From: Acidobacteriota bacterium
GTDB lineage: Bacteria > Acidobacteriota > Vicinamibacteria > Fen-336
Assembly: GCA_011526565.1 (NCBI GenBank)
Contig: WYBL01000069.1
Location: 36,754-100,753 of the forward strand
Length of the DNA stretch: 64,000 nucleotides
Direction: 5' to 3'
Shown here: positions 24,676 to 31,161 of the stretch, piece by piece
How the letters are laid out: each line of letters opens with the position of its first letter
How positions within the stretch are numbered: the first letter of the stretch is position 1
Notes under the pieces: model-generated
Told to the model about the DNA's origin: nothing
Databases searched by the model: none
The model's input: the letters and a program-made list of their open reading frames with translations, nothing else
Position numbers and translations under genes: made by a program

Positions 24676-26052
24676 ATGGGAGACACCCGCCGGATCCTGA
24701 TCGTCGACGACGAGCCGTCGATGCGCGAGATGCTCGCCATCATGCTGCGCAAGGAGGGCTACGCCATCGAGACCGCCGAGGGCCGCGTGGCCGCCGCGGC
24801 CGCCCTCGCGCGCGCGCCCGCCGACGCGGTGATCACCGACGTCCGCCTCGGCGACGGCGACGGCATCGAGATCCTGCGCCACGTCAAGGCCGCCTCGCCG
24901 GAGACCGTCGTCATCGTGATGACCGCCTACGGCTCGACCGAGACGGCCGTGGCAGCCCTGAAGCTGGGCGCCCACGACTACCTGGTCAAGCCCTTCGACG
25001 TCGACGAACTGAAGATCGTCCTGCGCAACGCGCTCGAGCGGCAGCGGCTGCAGGAGGAGAACCGGATCCTCAAGGCGGAGTTCCGCTCGCGGGCGGGGCT
25101 CGACCGCATCCTCGGCGTGTCGCCGGCGATGACCGCGCTGTTCGAGATGATCCGCTCCGTGGCGTCCACCACCTCGACGGTGCTGATCACGGGCGAGAGC
25201 GGGACCGGCAAGGAGCTGGTGGCCAAGGCCCTCCACGCCCAGTCGCCGCGCCAGGGCGCGCCGTTCGTGTCCGTCAACTGCGGGGCGCTGACCGAGACGC
25301 TGCTGGAGAGCGAGCTGTTCGGCCACGTGCGCGGCGCGTTCACCGACGCTCACCAGAGCCGCAAGGGCCTGTTCGAGGCGGCCCACCGCGGCACGCTGTT
25401 CCTCGACGAGGTGGGCGAGACCACCCCGGCGATGCAGGTCAAGCTGCTGCGCGCGCTCCAGGAGAAGCGCATCCGCCGCGTGGGCGGCACCGAGGAGACC
25501 GAAGTCGACGTCCGCATCATCGCGGCGACCAACCGCTCGCTCGAGCAGCTCGTCGCCGAGGGGCGCTTCCGCGAGGACCTCTTCTACCGGCTGAGCGTGA
25601 TCCCGATCCGGCTGCCCCCGCTGCGCGAGCGGCGGGAGGACGTGCCGCTGCTCGCGGCCCACTTCCTCGAGCGCTTCGCCCGGGAGATGGGCAAGGGGGT
25701 CACCCACCTGTCGGAGGAGGCGCTTGCGCGCCTCCAGGTCCACGACTGGCCCGGCAACGTCCGCGAGCTGGAGAACGTGATGGAGCGCGCCGTGGCCCTC
25801 GAGACCTCGCCCGTGGTGCTGCCCGAGCGGCTGCCGCGCGATCTCGGCCGGCCGCGGCCGGCCGCCTCGGGGGCCGTCGAGCCGCACGAGGGCTTCGACC
25901 TCGACGCGTACCTTCGCGACGAGGAAGCCCGGCTGCTGCGTCTCGCCCTCGAGAAGGGGGCCGGGGACCGGTCCCAGGCGGCCCGGCTCCTGGGCGTCTC
26001 GGCCCGTTCCCTCCGCTACCTGATCGGGAAGCATCAGCTCGGCGAGGCGTGA
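24676..26052 (+). CDS. pilR: Sigma-54-dependent response regulator PilR
   Basis: 458 residues, NtrC-class. Receiver domain at 1-120 with Asp11/Asp12, the phospho-acceptor Asp55 ([10 protein letters not shown]), Thr (VMTAYG) and Lys (LVKPFD). AAA+ domain at about 140-380 with Walker A GESGTGKE, the sigma-54 loop as GAFTDA (the canonical form is GAFTGA), Walker [11 protein letters not shown] and the R-finger region. A Fis-type helix-turn-helix closes the protein ([20 protein letters not shown]). It activates sigma-54 promoters; one lies about 90 bp downstream of its stop, before pilA. Confidence 0.94.
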   Translation: MGDTRRILIVDDEPSMREMLAIMLRKEGYAIETAEGRVAAAAALARAPADAVITDVRLGDGDGIEILRHVKAASPETVVIVMTAYGSTETAVAALKLGAHDYLVKPFDVDELKIVLRNALERQRLQEENRILKAEFRSRAGLDRILGVSPAMTALFEMIRSVASTTSTVLITGESGTGKELVAKALHAQSPRQGAPFVSVNCGALTETLLESELFGHVRGAFTDAHQSRKGLFEAAHRGTLFLDEVGETTPAMQVKLLRALQEKRIRRVGGTEETEVDVRIIAATNRSLEQLVAEGRFREDLFYRLSVIPIRLPPLRERREDVPLLAAHFLERFAREMGKGVTHLSEEALARLQVHDWPGNVRELENVMERAVALETSPVVLPERLPRDLGRPRPAASGAVEPHEGFDLDAYLRDEEARLLRLALEKGAGDRSQAARLLGVSARSLRYLIGKHQLGEA

Positions 26053-26084
26053 CAAAAATTGAATGCAGAGACAATTTTTGTCAC
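26049..26084. promoter_or_regulatory. 13-bp dyad, candidate PilR enhancer site
   Basis: GTGACAAAAATTG (26049-26061) and CAATTTTTGTCAC (26072-26084) form a perfect 13-bp inverted repeat around a 10-nt spacer. The centre lies about 100 bp upstream of the predicted pilA transcription start, the usual distance of enhancer sites for NtrC-class regulators. A further GTGA...TCAC half-pair follows at 26086-26099. TGTC/GACA elements are also the core of known PilR sites. It overlaps the pilR stop and could double as a weak terminator, but no T-tract follows. Confidence 0.6.
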
Positions 26085-26138
26085 CGTGATCTGTGTCACT
26101 AACCGTTTGGAATCAATGACTTGGCGCTCGTCCTGGGA

Positions 26139-26154
26139 TGGCATGTTGGTTGCT
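26139..26154 (+). promoter_or_regulatory. Sigma-54 (-24/-12) promoter of pilA
   Basis: TGGCATGTTGGTTGCT matches the TGGCACG-N4-TTGCW consensus at all but one position, with the invariant GG (26140-26141) and GC (26152-26153) separated by exactly 10 bp. The start would be near 26165, giving a leader of about 40 nt with AAGGAG at 26187. Confidence 0.8.
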
Positions 26155-26203
26155 CTAGGTGGCGTGCAAGCCAGTCACTGGCAACCAAGGAGATCCTAGG
26201 ACA

Positions 26204-26716
26204 ATGAAGAATCAGAAGGGTTTCACCCTCATCGAGCTGCTGATCGTGGTCGCGATCATCGGCATCATCGCCGCGATCGCCATCCCGAGCCTCCTCCGCG
26301 CCCGCATCTCGGCCAACGAGTCCGGCGCGATGGGTGACTCGCGCTCGGTGGGTTCGTCGGAGGTCGCCTACTCCTCGAACAACGGCGGCGCGTTCGGTCA
26401 GATCTCGTGCCTGGGCACGCCCGCGTCCTGCGGCTTCGCCGGCGGGACCACGGCGTTCCTCGACACCGCGATCACCGGCATGGGCGCGAAGAGCGGCTAC
26501 AACCGCTCGTTCGAGTCGGGCACGACGCTCGCCGGCTCGGTGGACACGAACGGCATCGACGGCTTCGTGTACCACGCCACCCCGATCACCGTGGCCCAGA
26601 CCGGCAACAAGGGCTTCGGTATCGACGGCTCGGGCCTGATCTGCTTCACGACCGACGGCACGCTGGTTCCGTCGGCCGGTGGCCGCCTGTCGACCACCTG
26701 CAACCCGGTCAAGTAG
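26204..26716 (+). CDS. pilA: Major type IV pilin (tandem copy 1)
   Basis: 170 residues. Leader MKNQKG is cleaved before Phe7 by PilD; mature Glu5 is present (FTLIE). The N-terminal helix runs to about residue 55 and the small globular domain has four cysteines in two pairs (CLGTPASC at 69 and 76; Cys147 and Cys166), probably two disulfides. The mature protein is about 164 residues. It is the first gene after the sigma-54 promoter and is likely the main fibre subunit. The ATG has an AAGGAG site 11 nt upstream. Confidence 0.95.
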   Translation: MKNQKGFTLIELLIVVAIIGIIAAIAIPSLLRARISANESGAMGDSRSVGSSEVAYSSNNGGAFGQISCLGTPASCGFAGGTTAFLDTAITGMGAKSGYNRSFESGTTLAGSVDTNGIDGFVYHATPITVAQTGNKGFGIDGSGLICFTTDGTLVPSAGGRLSTTCNPVK

Positions 26717-26726
26717 CAGACCCCAT

Positions 26727-26757
26727 GCGGCCGGCAGGCGCTGCGCCTGCCGGCCGC
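26727..26757 (+). terminator. Strong hairpin between pilin copies 1 and 2
   Basis: GCGGCCGGCAGGCG and CGCCTGCCGGCCGC form a perfect 14-bp stem with a 3-nt loop beginning 10 nt after the pilA stop. There is no T-tract, so it may be a partial terminator or an mRNA-stabilising structure that lowers expression of copy 2 relative to copy 1. Confidence 0.55.
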
Positions 26758-26786
26758 CGTATCGCCAACGGGCAAGGAGCCTCACC

Positions 26787-27299
26787 GTGCAAAGGCAACG
26801 CGGTTTCACGCTGATCGAACTGCTGATCGTGGTCGCGATCATCGGCATCATCGCCGCGATCGCCATCCCGAGCCTGCTGCGGGCCCGGATCTCGGCCAAC
26901 GAGTCGGCCGCGATGGGCGACTCGCGGTCGGTCGGCTCCGCCGAACACGCCTACGCCTCGTCCAACGGCATGGCCTACGGCGTCATCTCGTGCCTCGGCA
27001 CACCCAGCTCCTGCGGGTTCTTCGCATCCACGACGCCGTTCGTCGACACCGCGATCGCGGGGCTCGGCGCCAAGAGCGGCTATAACCGCTCCTTCGTCCC
27101 GGGCGTGAACATGGCCGGCACCATGGATACCGACGGCATCGATTCCTACCTGTACATCGCCACGCCCACGACCGTGTTGCAGACCGGAAACAAGGGCTTC
27201 GGCATCGACGCCTCCGGGATGATCTGCTTCACGACCGACGGCTCGGCGCCGCCGGCGACCGGCTCGATTCTCGACTCGACCTGTAGCGCGGTTCGCTAG
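26787..27299 (+). CDS. Type IV pilin (tandem copy 2)
   Basis: 170 residues, same length as copy 1 and nearly identical through the N-terminal helix (FTLIELLIVVAIIGII...). The head keeps the four cysteines (CLGTPSSC; ICFTTDG...STCSAV) and the NRSF motif but differs in surface loops. The leader is MQRQRG. GTG 26787 has AAGGAG 8 nt upstream. It has no promoter of its own that I can see, so expression probably depends on read-through of the hairpin after pilA. Confidence 0.92.
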   Translation: MQRQRGFTLIELLIVVAIIGIIAAIAIPSLLRARISANESAAMGDSRSVGSAEHAYASSNGMAYGVISCLGTPSSCGFFASTTPFVDTAIAGLGAKSGYNRSFVPGVNMAGTMDTDGIDSYLYIATPTTVLQTGNKGFGIDASGMICFTTDGSAPPATGSILDSTCSAVR

Positions 27300-27309
27300 C
27301 TCTTCCCCT

Positions 27310-27392
27310 CGGTTCGAACCGTACCCCGCAAGCCGCACCTACACGGGCGCCCTCCCGCCCCCTGAGCCCCTTATCGAAGCCCTCGGGCTTCG
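27310..27392. repeat. Palindromes in the pilin 2 - pilin 3 spacer
   Basis: This 146-bp spacer holds a perfect 12-bp palindrome CGGTTCGAACCG (27310-27321) and an 8-bp hairpin CGAAGCCC/GGGCTTCG with a 2-nt loop (27375-27392). Neither has a T-tract. They may be partial terminators or protein sites. A TGG/TTCC pair at about 27398-27412 is a poor -24/-12 match that lacks the invariant GC. Confidence 0.4.
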
Positions 27393-27445
27393 GAAACTGG
27401 TCCGAGTCTTCCGCGGGCCGCGCTGGTCGCCCCCTGGGAGGTCCC

Positions 27446-27967
27446 ATGTCCGTGTCGCGCCGCACTGCCGGCTTCACCCTGATCGAGCTTCTGATCGTGG
27501 TCGGCATCATCGGCATCATCGCCGCCATCGCCATTCCCAGCCTGCTGCGCTCCCGGATGGCCGCCAACGAATCGGGCGCGATCGCGGACTCGCGGGTGGT
27601 CGCCTCCGCCGAGCATGCCTACGCCGGGTCCAACGGGAGCGCCTACGGGCACATGTCGTGCCTGGGCACGCCGGTCAACTGCGGCTTCGCCGGCGGCACC
27701 ACGCCGTTCGTCGACTCGATGGTCGCCTCGCTCGCGACCAAGAGCGGCTACAACCGCTCGTTCCTGCCTGGCTCCACGAGCCGCGGCAGCGTGGACACCA
27801 GCGGCCTCGAGTCGTGGGTGTACGTGGCGACGCCGTCGAGCGTCGGCCAGACGGGCAGCCGCGGATTCGCGGTCGACGACAAGGGCATGGTCTGCCAGGA
27901 CCCGACGGGCGCCGTACCGCCGCTGAGCGGCGCGCGCCTCGACTCCACCTGCTCGCCCGTCCGCTAG
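27446..27967 (+). CDS. Type IV pilin-like protein (tandem copy 3)
   Basis: 173 residues. Leader MSVSRRTAG precedes FTLIELLIVVGIIGIIAAIA, so Glu5 is kept. The head is more diverged: cysteines are conserved (CLGTPVNC; VCQD...STCSPV) but the TDG loop is replaced and the segment after Cys2 is longer. GGGAGG lies 5 nt before the ATG. It may be an alternative or minor subunit. Three intact paralogues in series argue for distinct roles rather than decay. Confidence 0.9.
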   Translation: MSVSRRTAGFTLIELLIVVGIIGIIAAIAIPSLLRSRMAANESGAIADSRVVASAEHAYAGSNGSAYGHMSCLGTPVNCGFAGGTTPFVDSMVASLATKSGYNRSFLPGSTSRGSVDTSGLESWVYVATPSSVGQTGSRGFAVDDKGMVCQDPTGAVPPLSGARLDSTCSPVR

Positions 27968-28009
27968 AGTGCCGGTGCTCGCCGCGGGCGGGCGCGCCGA
28001 TTCGCTCCG

Positions 28010-28017
28010 TATAGAAT
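28010..28017 (+). promoter_or_regulatory. Candidate -10 (TATAGAAT) before the ABC transporter
   Basis: TATAGAAT is the most AT-rich octamer between the third pilin and the ABC ATPase gene. Transcription from it would begin near 28024, just ahead of the GAGGAGG ribosome site. No -35 box is evident. Confidence 0.4.
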
Positions 28018-28038
28018 CGAAGCGAGGAGGTGCTCCGC

Positions 28039-29010
28039 TTGCAGCCTGCGTCTTCACCGGCGCTGCGCATCGACGGCCTGACCAAGACCTATCGCCTGGG
28101 GCTGACCGGCCGCGTCACGCGCCAGGCGCTGCACCCGCTCGACCTCGAGGTCCGGCGAGGCGAGATCTTCGGCTACCTCGGCCCCAACGGCTCGGGGAAG
28201 ACGACGACGCTGAAGGTGCTGATGGGGCTGGTGCGGGCCGACGCGGGCACCGTCGAGGTGCTCGGCCTGCCGCTCGCCGACCCGGCCTGGCGGCGGCGGG
28301 CCGGCTATCTCCCCGAGCACCCCTACTTCTACGACTACCTGACGCCGGCCGAGTACCTCGGCTACGCCGGCCGCCTGCTGGGGCTGGAGACCGGGCTGAT
28401 GGCGGCGCGCAGCGAAGAACTGCTGCGCCTCGTGGGTCTCTCGGACTCGCGCGACGTGCCGATGCGCCGGTTCTCGAAGGGCATGGTGCAGCGGCTGGGG
28501 CTGGCCCAGGCCCTGCTCAACGACCCCGAGATCGTCTTCCTCGACGAGCCGATGTCGGGCCTCGACCCGATCGGGCGCCACATGGTGCGCAACATCATCC
28601 TCGGCCTGCGCGAGCGCGGGAAGACCGTGTTCTTCTCGACCCACATCCTGCCCGACGCCGAGACGCTGTGCGACCGGCTGGCGCTGCTGAGGGCGGGGCG
28701 CCTGCTGAAGGTGGGGCGGCTCGACGAGATCCTGGCGATCGACATCTCCCACTTCGAGGTGCTGTGCACCGGCGGCGGTGCGGCCGCTCGCGAGGCCGCG
28801 GCAGCCGCCGGCGCGGGCGCGGCCCGCGAGATGGGCGAGCGCTGGCGGGTCGAGATCGGCGAGCCCGCGCTGGCCGCGCTGGTCTCCGCCGTCGCGGCCG
28901 CCGGCGCCCGCGTGCTGGGCGTGCAGCCCGTGCGCGAGTCGCTCGAGGAGTACTTCTTCCGCGAGATGGGCGGCGACACTGCGAGGGACCCGTGGACGCT
29001 GGCCGACTGA
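28039..29010 (+). CDS. ABC transporter ATP-binding protein, PilH-like
   Basis: About 323 residues. Walker A GPNGSGKTTT, Q-loop region YLPEHPYFYDYLTP, signature FSKGMVQRLGLAQ (a variant of LSGGQ), Walker B IVFLDEPMSGLDP and the STHIL switch. It ends in a small C-terminal domain of the type found on ABC-2 exporters. TTG 28039 is preferred because GAGGAGG lies 8 nt upstream; GTG 28030 is the alternative and overlaps that site. Directly downstream of pilA, next to a permease and a third protein, it matches the position of Myxococcus pilH, which is needed for pilus assembly. Confidence 0.88.
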   Translation: MQPASSPALRIDGLTKTYRLGLTGRVTRQALHPLDLEVRRGEIFGYLGPNGSGKTTTLKVLMGLVRADAGTVEVLGLPLADPAWRRRAGYLPEHPYFYDYLTPAEYLGYAGRLLGLETGLMAARSEELLRLVGLSDSRDVPMRRFSKGMVQRLGLAQALLNDPEIVFLDEPMSGLDPIGRHMVRNIILGLRERGKTVFFSTHILPDAETLCDRLALLRAGRLLKVGRLDEILAIDISHFEVLCTGGGAAAREAAAAAGAGAAREMGERWRVEIGEPALAALVSAVAAAGARVLGVQPVRESLEEYFFREMGGDTARDPWTLAD

Positions 29011-29771
29011 CCCGGATCGCGGCCGTGGCCGCCAACACCCACCGAGAGGCCGTGCGCGAGCGCGTGCTCTACAACCTGGTGTTCTTCGCGATCGTGATGA
29101 TCCTGTCCGGCCTGCTGCTCGGCCAGCTCTCGATCCGCCAGGACGAGAAGATCATCAAGGACATCGGCCTCGCCGCCATGGACGTCTTCGGCACCCTGAT
29201 CGGCGTCTTCCTCGGCGTCTCGCTGATGAGCAAGGAGATCGAGCGCCGCTCGCTCTACCCGCTGCTGGCCAAGCCGTTGTCGCGCGAGGAGTTCCTGGCC
29301 GGCAAGTTCCTGGGCCTCTCGTTCACGCTGCTCGTCAACGTGACCGTGATGGCGCTCGGCCTGTACGCGACGCTCCTGGCCACGGGCCGCGGCGCCGACC
29401 CCGCGCTGCTCAAGGCGGTGCTGCCGATCTACCAGGGCCTGGTGCTGGTGGTGGCGATCGCCGTGCTGTTCTCGACCGTCGCTTCTTCGGCGCTGGCCGC
29501 CGTCGGCACCGTGTGCGTCGTGGTGGCGGGCCGCTACTCGGACGTCGTGCGCAACATGCGCGACGTGGTCCCCGACGCGCCGACGTGGCTGATCGAGGGG
29601 CTGTACTACGCGATGCCGAACTTCCGCAACTTCGACTTCAAGAACCGCGTCGTCTACGGCGACCCGGTGGGTTGGAACGACCTCGGCTTCGTGACCGTCT
29701 ACTGGCTGCTCTATCTCGCGCTGACGCTGGGCGCGGCCGCCGCTGCGTTCCGCAGCCGCGACTTCCACTGA
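28992..29771 (+). CDS. ABC-2 type permease, PilI-like
   Basis: 259 residues with six hydrophobic segments: the first at VLYNLVFFAIVMILSGLLL, the last at LYLALTLGAAAAAF near the C-terminus. MSKEIERRSLYPLLAKPLSREEFLAGKFLG is the conserved coupling segment of ABC-2 permeases. GTG 28992 lies within the end of the ATPase gene (19-nt overlap), so the two are coupled. It is the membrane partner of the preceding ATPase; the substrate is unknown. Confidence 0.88.
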   Translation: MDAGRLTRIAAVAANTHREAVRERVLYNLVFFAIVMILSGLLLGQLSIRQDEKIIKDIGLAAMDVFGTLIGVFLGVSLMSKEIERRSLYPLLAKPLSREEFLAGKFLGLSFTLLVNVTVMALGLYATLLATGRGADPALLKAVLPIYQGLVLVVAIAVLFSTVASSALAAVGTVCVVVAGRYSDVVRNMRDVVPDAPTWLIEGLYYAMPNFRNFDFKNRVVYGDPVGWNDLGFVTVYWLLYLALTLGAAAAAFRSRDFH

Positions 29772-29779
29772 GCGCGGCC

Positions 29780-30652
29780 ATGCGCCGCCGGACGCCCTGG
29801 TTGCTGCTGCTGCTGCTGCCGCTGATCGCAGGCGTGCAGCGCGAGTTGGACGCCCGCCTCGGCCGCTACCGCGCGACCGAGGAGGCGCTGTTCGTGTGGT
29901 CCGGCACCGCCGTGCGCCGCATGGCACCGGGCCTCGAGAACGTGATGGCCGACCTGTACTGGCTGCGCACCGTGCAGTACTTCGGCGGCCAGCGCGTGTT
30001 CGACCGCGAGAAGCGCTTCGACCTGCTGGAGCCGCTGATCGAGATCACGACGACGCTCGACCCGCGCTTCGAACTCGCCTACCGCTACGGCGCCATCTTC
30101 CTCGCCGAGCCCTGGCCGCAGGGAGCCGGCCAGGCCCAGGCGGCGCTGCGGCTGCTGGAGAAGGGCGCGCGCGAGATGCCGCAGTCCTGGCGGATCCGCT
30201 GGGACGCGGGCTACTTCCGCCACCTGTTCATGGACGATCCGGCGGGCGGCGCCCGCATCCTGCTCGAGGCGGCCGAGTTGCCGGGGGCTCCGTACTGGCT
30301 GCGCACCCTCGCGGCCGCGATGAAGAGCAAGGCCCCGGGCGAGCGCGACTTCGCACGGCTGCTGTGGCAGCAGATCCACGACGAGGCCGAGGCTGCGCCG
30401 ATCCGGCGCAACGCCCGCCTCCATCTCGACTACCTCGACGCGGCCGACCGCCGCGACGCGCTGCAGGCGCTCGTGGACCGCTTCCACGAGACCCGCGGCC
30501 GCTGGCCGGGATCGCTGGCCGAGATCGTCCGCGAGCGCGCCTTGCTGGCCGACGCCGCGGGCGTCGCCTGGGACTACGACGCGACGACGGGTCGCGTCCG
30601 GATCGCGCGGCTTTCGCCGCTGTGGAGGCTCGATCGATGGAAGGCCCTGTGA
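29780..30652 (+). CDS. Membrane-anchored helical-repeat protein in the pil ABC block (PilG-like position)
   Basis: 290 residues: an N-terminal signal or anchor (PWLLLLLLPLIAGVQ) followed by TPR-like helices (MADLYWLRTVQYFGGQRV, FELAYRYGAIFLAEPW, AALRLLEKGAREMPQSWRI) and a C-terminal segment with GRWPGSLAEIV, a motif common in proteins of this kind. It starts 8 nt after the permease and its stop overlaps the next gene by 16 nt. Its position matches pilG in Myxococcus, a protein of unknown activity needed for pilus assembly; I cannot show homology by eye. Confidence 0.75.
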   Translation: MRRRTPWLLLLLLPLIAGVQRELDARLGRYRATEEALFVWSGTAVRRMAPGLENVMADLYWLRTVQYFGGQRVFDREKRFDLLEPLIEITTTLDPRFELAYRYGAIFLAEPWPQGAGQAQAALRLLEKGAREMPQSWRIRWDAGYFRHLFMDDPAGGARILLEAAELPGAPYWLRTLAAAMKSKAPGERDFARLLWQQIHDEAEAAPIRRNARLHLDYLDAADRRDALQALVDRFHETRGRWPGSLAEIVRERALLADAAGVAWDYDATTGRVRIARLSPLWRLDRWKAL

Positions 30653-31161
30653 CCCGACGCGACCTGCTCTTGGCGTTCGCCGCGCTCGCCCCCGCGCTCC
30701 ACGCCCGCGCCGCCGGCCCCGCCGGCGCGCCGGGCCTCAAGCCCGGCGACCGCGTGCCGCCGCTGCACATCACGGCGCTCGACGGCCTGCCGCGCAAGCT
30801 CGACTGGCCGGCGGGGAAGTCGACGGTCGTGATGTTCTTCCTGCCGAGCTGTTCGGTCTGCCACACGATGTTCCCGCGCTGGAACCAGGCCTTCGCCCGC
30901 AAGCCGGCCAGCCTGGAGGCGGTCGGCGTGGCGCTCGAGATGGAGCCTCCCGGCTTCTTCGACGCCTACTCGATCCGCTTCCCGGTGTTCCGCGGGCCCG
31001 GCGTGGCGCCCGCCGACGTCGACCAGCGCCGTGCGTTCAACGAGGGCTTCAAGGTGCGCCAGGTGCCGACCACCCTGCGGGTCGGGCCCGGCGGCGTCGT
31101 CGAGGAGTGCCACGTGGGCCCTCTCGACCTCATGAAGCTGGGCGAAGTGTTCCGGGCCTGA
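30637..31161 (+). CDS. Tat-exported thioredoxin-like protein (TlpA/redoxin type)
   Basis: 174 residues. A twin-arginine signal (TRRDLLLAFAALAPALHARA) precedes a thioredoxin fold starting GLKPGDRVPPLHI, with the redox motif CSVC in FFLPSCSVCHTMFPRW and the cis-proline loop VRQVPTTLRV. It probably acts as a periplasmic thiol-disulfide enzyme. ATG 30637 has GGAGG 9 nt upstream; GTG 30649 is possible. It ends the pil ABC block, and the nearby pilins carry four cysteines each, so they are candidate substrates (inference). The 3' end overlaps the convergent YfhO-like gene by 32 nt. Confidence 0.85.
   Translation: MEGPVTRRDLLLAFAALAPALHARAAGPAGAPGLKPGDRVPPLHITALDGLPRKLDWPAGKSTVVMFFLPSCSVCHTMFPRWNQAFARKPASLEAVGVALEMEPPGFFDAYSIRFPVFRGPGVAPADVDQRRAFNEGFKVRQVPTTLRVGPGGVVEECHVGPLDLMKLGEVFRA

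Noticed and set aside
27310..27330. GGTTCGAACC, resembling a tRNA T-loop
   Set aside because: No acceptor, D-arm or anticodon arm fits around it; it is better read as a 12-bp palindrome.
27398..27412. Possible sigma-54 site before pilin copy 3 (TGG...TTCC)
   Set aside because: The invariant GC of the -12 element is absent.
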